A stretch of 64,000 bases of DNA, from assembly GCA_037367405.1 (NCBI GenBank), contig JAZKJV010008264.1, forward strand, positions 682,001 to 746,000, in the 5' to 3' direction. Below, piece by piece: positions 24,166 through 35,661 of the stretch. Source of the DNA: Ottelia alismoides. Taxonomy: Eukaryota; Streptophyta; Magnoliopsida; Alismatales; Hydrocharitaceae. Numbering within the stretch: position 1 is the stretch's first letter; every line of letters starts with the position of its first letter. The position numbers and the translations under genes were made by a program. The notes beneath the pieces are model-generated. The model ran no database searches, was not told where the DNA came from, and saw only the letters and a list, made by a program, of their open reading frames with translations.

Positions 24166-26056
24166 TGCAGCCTTCAAGAATCCTAAAGATGTACCATGCA
24201 TAAGGATTGGAACTATGGAATCAAAAGAGGGCAGATTTATCTCATTTATTTCATCAACTGATGATGGATACAAGTGCTCCTGTCGAAACACGATGCACGA
24301 GCAAGAAATCTCTTGAAAGATCACAATTAACACCATTAAGGAGGCAAACATGGACAGTGGATGTTCCAAGGACATGACTGGAGACTCCACATCTTCATCA
24401 GACTAGAACGTAGGAAAGATGGCAAAATCAATGTTAAAAACAACCACAAAAGGTATTCTTCTGATCCACCTCAAAATGAATGTCGTAAACATGGATTTTA
24501 ACACTAGTTCGATCGTCCGTTTCAATGAATCATATGAAACATAATGAAACCAAATTTGAATGGAGGTATATTGGTGAGTACATGTGGAATCTCAATAAAG
24601 CAATGACATTGCTTGATAACAAGTGAAACAAATTGACAATATTATTTTTGGATTTTTCAATTATTTTGAATGCTATTTTAAAGATTTTTGACTATATTTT
24701 GAATAAAAAATGAAAAGGAAAATTTTGCCCTTCTCTTTATGAATTTCCGTTGAGAGAAAAAAATACAGAGAAATATTCTACAAAGTATATATTAAACTAA
24801 AACTATTGTTGAAATTTGTGAAAATTTCGATGTAGTTTGATGTCTTAAACAATTCAAGGAAGAAACAACTATTGGCTCCACAAACAATTGAAAATTGAGT
24901 AAAATGCAATAACCAAAACTTATGGGCAGTATAAATGTAATTTTCATGATCTTAAAATGATTAAAATTATGATAGAGACATAGAGCCATGAAGTTCAGGT
25001 GAAACTTTGCTAAGAGTTCTTAGGTGTAAGAATATTTACACAAAATAGTTTGATAATTCGATAATTTTCTGGGTGGAAGGGGGTGTTAATAGTTAGTTTG
25101 TAGAAAAATACGATCAAATAAAACTTATCTCATATATCACAGATAAAATCAACAATAAAATCAAATCATAATGCACATAGATTTAGTCAGTTTACCTCGA
25201 CAAGGCTACGACTTATGCTTGACCTTGCCCTTCCCAAGGCTTATAAATTCTCACGGTGCGAACTACTTCTAGTATACTTCAAACCTTTTAAAAAGCACAC
25301 AACTTACCAAAACTTATCTTCTATGCAAGAGAAAAGCTTTCACAGATAACGCCTTAAGGTATGCAACTTGATCAAGAGTTTATCGTCTGTTTGGTAAGAA
25401 AATCCTTCACATAGTATGCCTCTCAGCCCAGGGTCAAAAGCAAAAGTAAATACATAATCTTAAATAAAGCCTTTTAGATAAAATGAACGCAAATTGCAAA
25501 TCAAGATAAAATCACATGCGAATTCTCGGATCATGCAAATTCGTGTGAACTGCTCGATATTGAGCGGTTCCCAAACGTACAGCAGAGTCTGCTGCAGCCC
25601 ACGGCACAACAGACGATCCTCTTTCTATAAGTGCAACAATGCACGTAAAGCACATGCCTACTTTTCTAAGTGAGGTTTTGTACGTACATTGTAATTCTAA
25701 TTGATTTAAAAATAAATATGAATCTTTCTTAATCCTTTTTTGCCAGATCCAAATATCTCTTTTATTTCATTTTTAAGATTTTTTAAGATGTTTGGGAGCC
25801 CCCTTTTTTGCATTTATTTATAGTTAACATTTTTAATTAGTCGATGATTTGCTTGGATGCTTTGCTCTTACCAAGAAATTTGATGCTTCCTAACTTTTCT
25901 GATCCCTCAAGCAATGGTGGAATGACATTTCAATGCAAAAAAGATGCTTATTTTAAATCTGTATAGATTAATTATTGACTTACATTTTACATACCCATGA
26001 ATAGGATGGATTTGTTGAAAGGAGAATAAGTCACACCATTTTTTCAAGAGAAAAAT
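24166..26056. other. No gene recognised; AT-rich spacer
   Basis: Short frames only. A patch at about 25190-25330 (cctcgacaaggctacgactt and following) looks like retrotransposon LTR sequence but has no recognisable boundaries. Nothing else can be supported. Confidence 0.4.
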
Positions 26057-26366
26057 GGTGCTGCACCCGCACTGTTTTCAGCGTTATTTTTATTTTTTTT
26101 TGAAAAATATTGTCATGTATATTCATCCCTATATCCCTCCTATATGTCATTCGAATTTCGTCAGAAACAGAGACTCCTACAGCCTCCATCGAGATGGTGT
26201 CGAGTTAAAAAATCATGTTACCATTAAAAAAATGATTGTTTCGATGGAGGCCGTAGGAGTCTCTGTTTCTGACGAAATTCGAATGGCATATAGGAGAGAT
26301 ATATGGATGAATATACATGGCGATATTTTTCAAAAAAACCCTTGAAAACGGCGCGGGGGTAGCCCC
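26057..26366. mobile_element. Fold-back element (310 bp) with long terminal inverted repeats
   Basis: Arms of about 130 bp (26057-26195 and 26238-26366) face each other across a loop of about 45 bp. The termini are GGTGCTGCACCCGC on the left and, reversed, GGGGCTACCCCCGC on the right; the inner parts (tcgaatttcgtcagaaacag and its complement) are nearly identical. No clear target duplication flanks it. The whole can fold into one long hairpin. Likely a MITE of Mutator-like type, but the family is not certain. Confidence 0.8.
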
Positions 26367-26586
26367 ATTAAACTCCTTTTTCAAACCACTCCCCTTCCTC
26401 GACTTCGACTACTAGTAGGGGAGGGGGACATCGGGACGACCAATCCGTGGGAACACAACAGGCATCGCATCAGATCCACCGTCGTGAAGTATCCATCCTC
26501 GGAGTCTCACGCTCCGGCGAATCCTTGCCGCATCGCTCACCATCCTCTTTTCCTTCGATCCTAAGACGCGGGTGACAGCTGAGTCA

Positions 26587-26599
26587 CACTACAAAAAAA
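26587..26599 (+). other. CACTA-type terminus
   Basis: CACTACAAAAAAA matches the end of plant En/Spm (CACTA) transposons. No matching inverted end (tttttttgtagtg) was seen in the window, so this is an orphan terminus or chance. Confidence 0.35.
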
Positions 26600-26730
26600 G
26601 ACGCGTTTAGGGTGCACGGCTTTGTGTTCCCTGTGTGAGCACATGTGCTCGCCCGACTCTTATCAAGCACAGGAGGACCACATGTGGTCATCTATGTGGC
26701 TCACAGGTTTGAATCCCGCGGAGCGATCGG

Positions 26731-27170
26731 TAGGGATGAAAACGGATATAGATATATCCGAATATCCGCTCACCGTATTCGAAAAATTACCAGATACGGA
26801 TATACGTATCCGAATATTAATCGAATACGGATCGGATATGGATATGGATTATAAAAAGTTTCCGAAAATGGATACGTATATGGTAATGGCTTGAATATTT
26901 GGATATGATATAAACCACCATCCCGTGTTATTTAGTAGTATTACACATTATATAATACAATATTTTAATGATAATTTGTGTGGGGATGGGCATGAATAGA
27001 AGTTACGAAATCCTATCTTCTTTTTGCTTCCGGTCAAGAACACATGTCATCTCAATACTCTATATTGTTATGATGCAACTTGTTTATATTTCATTGCCAT
27101 TTTTTTAAAATCATTATGAACTTTGATAAAAATTCAATTCGTATTCGTATATGGTCTTTATTCGATATGT
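26731..27170 (+). other. hAT-like orphan terminus with cggatat repeats
   Basis: Begins tagggatgaaaacggatata and is followed by dense ggatatccgaatat-type subterminal repeats to about 26900, with a similar patch (attcgtattcgtatatgg) at about 27137. The right terminus is missing: copia C sequence starts at about 27200, suggesting truncation. Confidence 0.4.
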
Positions 27171-27199
27171 ATTCAGATTTCATATTTTTCTTGCATGTG

Positions 27200-29182
27200 G
27201 GGATCAGGAGTTTGGATACGTCTTTGGGATCCAAGGAAGAAGACAATCAACACATGGATGTGATTGTCTATGAGAATCAGACATTGGCTGAGGACACCGT
27301 TGAGAGTGGTGATGCAGATGAGTTTTCCATGGATGGTGACAGTGATGAGGACACAAACCCCTCTCCAGTACATGGTACAAGTGGATAGGATGGGCAGCTA
27401 GAGCAGCACGAGCCGGATGCAGACCCCGTTGATGCAGGTCTAGGGAACCTAGGGCAGGGAGAGCAACCTCATCCACAAGCAGATGCAGTAGAGCCTCAGG
27501 TCAGGAGATCTGAGAGGCCGCACCAACCATCATCCCATTACCCCACTTCTAAATGTGTGATGCTTACATATACAGGTGAACCATACACCTTTGAGGAGGC
27601 ACATATGCATAAAGATAAGGATCATTGGCGAAATGCAATGAATGAAGAGATGTTATCTCTTAGGAAAAATCACACTTATGATCTTGTTGAGCTCTCTAAA
27701 GGCAAGAGAGACTTGAAGAACAAATGAGTTTACAAGCTAAAATCAGATGATGGTGGCAAGCAGGTCAAGTACAAGACCAGATTGGTGGTGAAAGGGTTTA
27801 GCTAGAAAGAAAGAGTGGACTACAATGGGATCTTCTCCCTAGTGGTGAAGATGAGTTCAGTGAAAATGATGCTAGGACTTGTTGCTAGCATGAATCATGA
27901 GCTGGAGCAGATGGATGTGAAGATGACGTTTCTTTACGGTGATCTAAAGGAAGAGATCTACATGGAGCAACCACAAGGTTTTCAAGAGAAAGCAAAAGAG
28001 CACATGGTTTGCAGGATGAGAAAGAGTCTCTATGGCTTGAAGCAAATCCTGAGACAATGGTACTTGAAGTTTGATGCTTTCATGGCAAAGCAAGACTTCA
28101 AGAGGACAACAACCAATCCATGTGTATATGTTCATCATCTTCCCAATGATAGGTTCATCATTCTTTTGATCTACGTGGATGATATGTTGATTGTAGGTCA
28201 TGATTTCAACTTGATTTCAATGCTCAAGAGAGAATTTCCAAAGAGTTTGAGATGAAAGATTTGGGCAAGGTAAATCACATCCTTGGGATGCAGATTATAA
28301 GAGACAGGAAGAAACACATGTTGTGATTTCCACAAGAAAGTTATGTTGAACTCGTGTTGGAGCGGTTCAACATGAAGAGTGCCAAGGCTGTCAGCACACA
28401 TTTAGCCTCTCATTTCAAACTGACCAAGGAGTCATGTTCATCGACTTCTGAGGAGAAAATAGAGATGACCAAGATCACATACCAATCCACAGTTGGGAGC
28501 CTCATGTATGCAATGGTTTACACTAGACCCAACATAGCCCATACAGTGGGCATGGTGAGCAGATTCATGTCCAATCCGGAGAAGGACCATTGGGAGGCAG
28601 AGAAATGGACCTTGAGATACTTGAGAGGCACCTCAAGTATGTGTCCTGTGTTTGGGGGATCAGATCCCAAACTATGTGGCTATACTGATGCAGATATCGC
28701 AAGTGACATGGACCAGAGAAAGTCTACCTTAGGCTACATTTTCACATTTGCAGTGGAAGCCATATCATGGCAATCCAAGCTACAGAAATGTGTTGCTCTC
28801 TTGACTACCGAGGCAGAATATATTGCAGCAACAGTGGCTGGGAAAGAAGTATTGTGGTTACAATGCTTTCTTGGTGAGTTTGGATTGGGTGACAGTGAGC
28901 CAGTTGTGTTTTATGATAACCAGAGCGCTATAGATTTGAGCAAGAGTACCATGCACCATACTCTCACAAAATACATTGATGTGAGATACCATTGGTTGAG
29001 GGATGCAATTGAACAGGAGCAACTCATGTGAAAGAAGATTCACACTGATGAGGACTCCTCAGATATGTTGACCAAGGCAGTCACTTGTGACAAGATTCAA
29101 CTCTATAGAGAGCTGAGCGGTGTCACTTCTTCTTGATCTCCATCATTGGACAACACCTCCCTGTTGGGCTGGAGGGGGAGGT
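27200..29182 (+). mobile_element. Copia C, 5'-truncated coding part
   Basis: Plus-strand copia remnant beginning in the acidic hinge after integrase (RRSERPHQPSSHYP) and running through reverse transcriptase, RNase H and a polypurine tract (ggagggggagg, 29170-29181) to the 3' LTR starting at 29183. LTR, gag, protease and integrase are missing on the left. In-frame stops (KNK*VYKL and GFS*KERV, about 27725 and 27803) and a frameshift near 28240 show that it is dead. Confidence 0.85.
27600..29134 (+). pseudogene. Copia C reverse transcriptase and RNase H
   Basis: Frame 27815-28255 holds DVKMTFLYGDLKEEIYMEQP, SLYGLKQILRQWY and the catalytic YVDDMLIVGHD motif. After a frameshift near 28245, 28354-29031 continues with GSLMYAMVYTRPNIAHTVGM, the RNase H first catalytic Asp (GYTDADIASDMDQRKST), TEAEYIAAT and YDNQSAIDLSK, ending with MLTKAVTCDKIQLYRELSGV in another phase. 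Order and motifs are those of a full copia Pol C-terminus; residues look intact apart from the breaks. Confidence 0.85.
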
Positions 29183-29790
29183 TGTTGGGTTATTGCAGTC
29201 CAGCTGTAACTTGGGGCTGTAGCAGTTTCCTTCTTTTTTGCAGGGGTGGATTTGATATTTTCCCATTCCAGGGAACCTCGATCGCTGCCCTATTCCCACA
29301 TTTTCCAACGAACAGAGAACGAAACGTACACCTGATTCTAGCCAAAAAGAAGAGCAGTAAGGGTTTCGTGAAAACCATCCTCCTCCACGCAAGAGAGAGA
29401 GGTCGAGAGAGAAGGAGGTTGCAGCTGGGCTCCTCCCCTCCTCTCCCGTCGACAACGGGCTGCAGCTTGGGCATGGAGAGCAGCGTTTGAGCATGCTTGA
29501 GAGGATCAGCGGGGAGGTCGTTGTGGACGACCTCAAGGAGCCGAAGCTATTTTGGGTCTCCATCCGGGAGCCCACAGGAAAGCCACTCCATCTTGATTTT
29601 GAGCACATTTGGTATTGATAGATACTTAGGGATAGTTAGCTACTTGTAGAAGAACTATCACTGTGCTTGTGGCATGTATCTCGATTTTGTTGGGCAATAA
29701 AATCGAAAGAACATTTGGCTCATTTGATCGTAATGAAATCATTGCCGGTCTTGCCCCGTAGTTTTTCCCTTGCTCACATCGAGTAAGGGT
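29183..29790 (+). repeat. Copia C 3' LTR, left part
   Basis: Starts TGTTGGGTTATTGCAG directly after the polypurine tract and runs to cgagtaagggtt at 29790, where copia B interrupts it. The LTR resumes at 35662 (gtttccacgtaaaatcttt) and ends CCCAACA at 35821, so the termini are TGTTGGG...CCCAACA. Joined length is about 770 bp. Confidence 0.8.
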
Positions 29791-30407
29791 TGGTCAAAAC
29801 ATATATACTCCCACTATTCGTGTAGTATATACATGAAGATATATCATGTAAGGATCATTATTTATGAAATCTCTTTTTTGACTCAAACATTCCTGAATCC
29901 CATTAAACCAACATGTTTAATGTATGTTCCTGTTGTTATTCCATTGGTAAGGAAATCATCCAACATGTCAGTGGTGGGTATGTAGGTTATCGTGATTTCT
30001 TACTTCGCCACTATATCTTGTATATAGTGGTATTGGATCTCAATGTGTTTTCCTTTAGAACTATTAGCCCCACTATTAATCAAGCTTATCGCAACTTGAT
30101 TGTCACAATACATTTCAATTGGCCCTTTGACCAATGCGAAGCTTAGGTTCTCTAGAAAACGCCTGATCCATACAGCATGAGTGGTGGCCATGCTACATGC
30201 AATGTACTCAGCCTCCTGTGTATGTCGAGATACACATCCTTGTTTCTTGCTATCCCAAGAAACGGCTGCACCACCAAACATTAACAGGTAACCCGATGTG
30301 GACTTTCTAGCATCCACATCTCCTCCAAAATCGGCATCGGAGTATCCTACCACTTCAAGCGATTCTGCTTGATACACAAACTTCAGATGTACTGTCCCTT
30401 TCAGATA
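29791..30407 (-). pseudogene. Copia B RNase H and 3' tail
   Basis: 30000-30377 encodes the RNase H domain: GYSDADFGGDVDARKSTSGY (first Asp), QEAEYIACSMATTHAVW (Glu) and MYCDNQVAISLINSG (second Asp), ending HYIQDIVAK. The downstream tail (29791-29999) shows only scattered frames, although copia Pol normally continues with a PTKxxADxxTK segment. A one-base break at about 30400 separates it from the reverse transcriptase. Confidence 0.8.
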
Positions 30408-31260
30408 TCAAAGAATCCTTTTTACAGCTTCCCAATGTGCTGGATCGGGGTTGCTTTGATATCTACTGACTAAGCTTACTAGATAAGCTAAATCAGATCG
30501 AGTACACATCATTGCATACATTAAACTTCCCACCGCTTGTGCATATGGTACATCTAATGGTTTCTGCCCCTTTCCGGGACACCGACTCTTACTGAGTCTT
30601 TTTTCCATCACAAGTGGTGTTGGAACTGGACTGTTGTTCTGCATTCCAAATCTCCTTAATACAGTATGCAAATATCTTTCTTGACTGAGGCTCAATGTCC
30701 TTGAGTCCCTGTCTCTTGTTATTTGAATTCCAAGAACATAGGATGCTTCGCCCATGTCCTTCATCTCAAATTCATTGCTCAATTTCTGTTTGATTTCATT
30801 GAGCATTTGTATGTCATTACCTGCAAGCAGAATGTCATTCGCGTATAATGACATGATTGCAAATCTGCTCCCACTCTTCATGACATACACACAATTATCC
30901 AATTTATTTGAAACAAGTCTAAATTGAATAACTTTCTCATGAAATTTGAGATACCATTGCTGTGAAGACTGTTTTAAGCCATACAATGACTTTCTTAACT
31001 TGTAAACCTTTTTCTCCTGACCTTCAACCTGAGAACCATCAGATTGTCGCATATAAATCTCCTCCTTTAATTCTCCATCAAGGAAGGTTGTCTTCACATC
31101 CATTTGGAATAATTCCAAATCCATATATGTGACTATGGCTATGATCATCCGAATGGATGCTAACTTAGCTACTGGAGAGCAGGTTTCCTGAAAATCTATT
31201 CCAGCTTGCTGAGTATAACCCTTGGCAACTAATCTACCTTTGTATTTGTCAACAGTACCG
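30408..31260 (-). pseudogene. Copia B reverse transcriptase with altered catalytic motif
   Basis: A long frame (31148-30408) contains DVKTTFLDGELKEEIYMRQ, SLYGLKQSSQQWYLKF and LGIQITRDRDSRTLSLSQ. The catalytic YVDD box reads YAND (SLYANDILLAGND), losing the first of the two metal-binding aspartates, so the enzyme would be inactive even without the frame breaks. Copia A at 17.8 kb keeps YVDD. Confidence 0.85.
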
Positions 31261-31265
31261 TCAAC

Positions 31266-32330
31266 TCAGTACTTTTTCTTGAATACCCACTTACATACTA
31301 TGGATTGCCTACCTTCTGGCAAATCACATAATTCCCGAACACCGTTTCGCTTGATTGAGTCCAACTCATCTCTCATGACGGTCGACCATGATTCCGACTC
31401 AGATGAAGCCATAGCTTCATCAAAGGATATGGGATCTATACAATCCACGACATCCTCATCCACGGTGTAGCACGATGCCTCGCATCCATAGAAATGGTAA
31501 TCTTCTATCCATGTGGGCCATTTTCTGGGTCTCTTGTTGCCGATTATACTCGTGGGTTGTGTGGATCCACCCACTTCTTCTAAAGGATCATCATGTTCCA
31601 TAGGTTCATCCTCTACATTTGGATGATCGATATCATCCTCAAGTTCTTGTCTAATGCTCAAGTCGTCTTCGTTGTCCTGTAGGACAATCAGAGGATCTGA
31701 TTCCTCTACTTCATGCTCCTTTTCTTGATGATTTTCAATAAAAGTCGCATCATAACTTTCGATTATACCTTTAGTTTCATGAAAGAACCTATATCCTTTA
31801 GAATTCTTACTATATCCAATAAACTTGCACTTTAATGTCCTGAAGTCTAGCTTGTCTCTAAGATGACTTGGTACCAGAACATGTGCAACATATCCCCATT
31901 TTCGGAGATGGCCCAACTCGGGCTTTCTGCCATTCCATATTTCATATGACGTTGATTCTACGGACTTGGTGGGTATCCTGTTCTGTATGTAGTTCGCAGT
32001 CAACACCGCCTCTCTCCAGAATTTCTTGGAGAGTGTGGGAGCATACACCTTACTGCATTCATCAAAGTTCAATTTTTTCTTTCTGCTACACCATTCTGTT
32101 GTAGTATATATGGCATTATAGTCTGCCTACGAATGCCTGTCTGAATACAGTAATCTTCAAACTCTTTTGAGGTATGTTCCCTACTTCTATCTGTCCTAAG
32201 AGTCTTGATTGGTTATCCCAATCTTGTCTCCACTTCCATCTTATATCTCTTAAATATTTCAAGTGCTTCCGACTTTCTTCCTAAGAGATAGACATAGGAG
32301 AACTTCGAGTAGTCATCAATGAATGTTATA
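31266..32330 (-). pseudogene. Copia B integrase C-terminal part and hinge
   Basis: 31266-32072 is a long frame of 268 residues: VESTSYEIWNGRKPELGHLR, the FIGYSKNSKGYRFFHE motif, the acidic hinge (EEVGGSTQPTSIIGNKRPRK) and the start of the reverse transcriptase (VCKWVFKKKY). The catalytic integrase core (about 32073-32330) is recognisable only in pieces with stops. Confidence 0.8.
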
Positions 32331-32332
32331 AA

Positions 32333-32766
32333 TTATTCCTTATTTCTATGTATGTTGACGCTCGGTGGTCCACATATGTCTGAGTGGATCAAACCTACTA
32401 ACTCTGTTGACCGAGTTCCGATTGAGAAGGGTCTTCTCGTCATTTTACCGGTCAGACAATGTTCGCAGGACAATGTCCTTGCACCCGTGATCTTAGGCAA
32501 TAAATTTGCCTTGATCATTTAATCCATCTTAGAATTTTCTGGATGACCCAGTCTCATGTACCACAAGTCATAGTCAGACAAACAACGCAAGGGATACTCA
32601 GAAGAGACATTCATTAATTCACTAGAGTTTATTATAAGAAGACAGAACAGGTCATGCTCGCGCACAAATTTTCCCATCGCATAAACCTTCTTATTCTTTC
32701 CTATGGAGACATGTTTATTATAAAAATGGACTTCAAAATCCTTCTTGAGCAGCACTGGGATAAAAA
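32333..32766 (-). pseudogene. Copia B GAG-preintegrase and integrase start
   Basis: Two overlapping frames carry YDLWYMRLGHPENSKMD and CEHCLTGKMTRRPFSIG (HHCC zinc site), then LIHSDICGPPSVNIHRN with the first integrase Asp. A stop (taa in minus reading at about 32520) separates the two frames. Confidence 0.8.
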
Positions 32767-33393
32767 TCAGGTTCCGACGTATCCCTGGGTATATAGTACA
32801 TCATTCAGTACCATAATGCTATCCCCCAGGTCAAGTCTGTATGTCCCAACACCTTCCACATCCAGGTAGGTGTTATTCTCCATGAAGATTCTTTGTTCTC
32901 CTTTGCTCAGCTCCTTGAAGTCCACCATGCCTTCCTTCGTCTTGACGATGTGTCTGGTTGCTTCGGACTCGATCCACCATCCATCACTGTCCGTGATGAC
33001 GGAGTTGCATTCCACGACAGCCATGAATTTCATTTTCTTTTTGCCTTTGTTTTCAGTCATTTTAGAATTTCCTGGCTTCTTCTTGTTGGGACAATTGACC
33101 TTAAAATGACCATATTTGCCGCAACCATAACAAGAGCCACGTGGATATTTCCCATTCTTTCCCTTGAAATTCGCTTTGGAGGGGCCCAACCTTTTCTTTG
33201 CATGCACGACATTTGCTTCTTCTTCTTCCTCGACCTCAAAGATCTCAGTTTTCGATCTTTGTTTTGAGATGTCTTGCTCGATTGCCAGTTGTGCAGGTAG
33301 GTCCGTCACGGACTTAATGTTGACATCATGTTGAATGACGGAGGGAGACTTCCCAGTATGGCTGCGATCTGCATCCTCTCCAAAATTGCGCAA
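32767..33393 (-). pseudogene. Copia B gag C-terminus, zinc knuckle and protease
   Basis: One frame of about 208 residues contains the CX2CX4HX4C zinc knuckle CYGCGKYGHFKVNC and the protease region. The protease active site, WWIDSGAT in copia A, reads WWIESEAT here: the catalytic Asp is Glu and the Gly is Glu. The protease is therefore predicted to be dead. Confidence 0.85.
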
Positions 33394-33833
33394 TCAGCAG
33401 CCGCAAGATCCTTGGCCATCACAATCATCTTATTCACGTGCTCGAGGACGCTTTCAGATTCCTTCATTCTACACGAGTTGTACTTGTGTAGAAGAAGCTG
33501 GACACTCACTTCCAATTTTGAGTGATATTTCTCTTTGACCGCGGTCCATAGCTCGTAAGCTGATTCACAGGTCTCAAAAATCCGAATCAGGTTCAGATCC
33601 GTGTAGGTTAGCATAAAGCTTCTAGCCCTATTATCTGTTTTCTCCCACTGTTCGTGGGACCTAATTTTCTCCATTGTTGGATTTTCAAATAATGTTGGGC
33701 CGGATTTATCTATGATGGAATGTATACTATCGTGCAACATACCATAGTAGATCTTTCTACTCCATAACTCGTAATTAGTACCGTTAAGGTACTCGATTTT
33801 CCCTACCTCAGTGGTAATGGTTTTACTTGTCAT
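33306..33833 (-). pseudogene. Copia B gag N-terminal part
   Basis: Starts MTSKTITTEVGKIEYLNGTN at 33833, the conserved copia gag start also seen at 20800 in A. It continues through YELWSRKIYYGML, ELWTAVKEKYHSK and LEHVNKMIVMAKDL, UBN2-type gag features. A frame change near 33340 splits it from the zinc-knuckle frame, and a few codons around the join are missing relative to A. Confidence 0.85.
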
Positions 33834-34454
33834 TTTGTTGATCTAAAGAAATAAATGTAAGATTGTATGAGATTGTATAATTGAACGGATTTTTTAAAAA
33901 AAACTTGATAAAGCAGATGGAAAAAATGCACTTTTAAAAAAAATAATCAAACAACAACAAGTTAAAGATTTAAAAAATGATACTAACAAGCAAAGGTATT
34001 TTTTTTTAAAGATAACAATGTTATTATTTATGGTGTCTAATCAATGATAATTTCAAATATTAAAACAAACTTTTAATTCAACCAACAAACAGCAAGTTAC
34101 TCACAAGCAACTAAGGCCAATTATTGTGATTATACTGATACCTCTATTGTTAATAGATTGGTGAAAGCATTTTTCGGTATTACAACCATTTTTTCAGCAG
34201 GTACAACAAGCTAAACTTTATATGTCAATTTAGCCTTTTTAGGTTAAAAACGGGACACCCCTCCTTTTAAAAAAACGTGTAATTTTTTTAACTAACCAAT
34301 ATGTTACGGCAAAGTCTAGGATCTGTGCAAAAAAACAAACAAGGATGTGCAGCCGTGACTTCTTAAAAATTTTGAATTCTAAATTTTGTAAACAAAAAAA
34401 ACTTATTTAAAAAAGTTTAGGGTCCAAATTTGTAAAAAAATTGTGGGCTCCAGT

Positions 34455-35145
34455 TAGGGATGTCAGCGGGTCGGATTTGGGGCGGGTATTACTATTCTCA
34501 AACCCATACCCATTTATAACATCACTACCCATACCCATCCATTTATTAAACGGGTAATTTCTAGCGGGTATCCATATACCCGTCGGATACCCATGTATCC
34601 AATGGATACCCATATCTTCGACAAGGTAAATCTTAAGTTGTTTGTAAATGTATACAAGATTTTCACAGATAGACAAAATAGAGTGAGATTATGTAATATG
34701 GTGATTCATGAAAATGTGCAATTTATAGAGAATATTAAATGTTTATTTATGTTATTTGTTTAACTCTTTTGTATTGATAGTTTTTATTTATTGAAGATGC
34801 TAAAAGTTAGTTAAATAAGAAAAAATGGATGGAGAGGAGAAAATTGAATTCGATATTTATACATGTAGATTGATACATATTAGATATGAAATGGATTTGG
34901 GTCTAGTTTGATAAAAAAATGCAACATACCCATATATCTATCTATATATATATTTATTTATTCAGGTTTGGAGCGGGTTCGGATTCGTGTACCCACAAGG
35001 CAATCCCAAACCCGTACGCATACCCGCATGGGTAGTCAATTCAAAACCCAAACCCATCCAAAAGTAAATGGGACGGGTTTCTTATCCTTAAATGGGGCGG
35101 GTTCGGGTCGGGTACCCAATGGGTAGACCCAGATTGACATCCCTA
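34455..35145. mobile_element. hAT-type non-autonomous transposon (691 bp)
   Basis: Both ends carry the perfect 11-bp inverted repeat TAGGGATGTCA, and the element is flanked by an 8-bp duplication GCTCCAGT (34447-34454 and 35146-35153), the hallmark of hAT insertion. Subterminal sequence is rich in gggtcgggt/acccgacccg words. The interior is AT-rich with no transposase. It lies in the untranslated leader of copia B, between gag and the primer site. Confidence 0.92.
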
Positions 35146-35385
35146 GCTCCAGTCTTAAGGTTGTTTTGAGTGTTTGGGTACACGTGAGTTCAAAAAAAAC
35201 TCGTTCAACAAAAAAAAGGGCATTCATGTAATAATATTCAAAAAAAGAACCTGGACGCCTTTAGGGTTTCGACCCTTTCAGAAAAAAGGCAGATGGCTGT
35301 GGCTGTTCGGCTGGTCCTTAGGGTTTTTGACACGAGTAGCGGCGACAGCCAAGAGCAAGGGCAAGTTGAAGCAGCGGTGACGAGC

Positions 35386-35397
35386 GCTCTGATACCA
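35386..35397 (-). other. Copia B primer binding site
   Basis: gctctgatacca, the complement of the initiator-Met tRNA 3' end, next to the LTR that starts at about 35398. Confidence 0.9.
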
Positions 35398-35661
35398 GTC
35401 TTAAAATGTCGTCAAGGTACACCCTTGCCTGGCTTCAAGAGAATGAGAGAGATGGAGAGATAGGAGGGATGGGGGCTCTCGATCGGCGAAGTTCTGATGA
35501 GTGCATCCCCCTCCCAATGGGAGGTCATTTATAGGGCGTAAACCCTTGCCACGTCCGCCCCATCCTTCACGCCCAAGCGGTTAGGTCTCCGTGAGACCCG
35601 GCCTTGCCGCAACTGCCGGCGGCGGTTGTGTGACCACATCGGTCACGGCGGCCATCTTACA
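35398..35661 (-). repeat. 5' LTR of copia B (about 264 bp)
   Basis: Matches the copia A LTR in order of blocks, including a minus-strand TATA-like sequence (about 35527-35534), and ends gccatcttaca (TGTAAGATGG on the minus strand). Copia C sequence (gtttccacg) follows at once. Confidence 0.8.

Larger units (their letters stand above)
29791..35661 (-). mobile_element. Copia B, inserted in the copia C LTR, lacking its 3' LTR
   Basis: Minus-strand element of the same family as A, with 5' LTR, primer site, leader, gag, protease, integrase, reverse transcriptase and RNase H in order. At the left junction (29790/29791) there is no copy of the 35.4-kb LTR: sequence after RNase H stops abruptly against copia C. 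The junctions share only a few bases (ggtt/gttt), so a clean target duplication is not evident. A hAT element sits in the leader. Confidence 0.85.

Noticed and set aside
25089..25680. Possible LTR (cctcgacaaggctacgactt region)
   Set aside because: No partner copy, no terminal motif and no primer site; reported as unidentified spacer.
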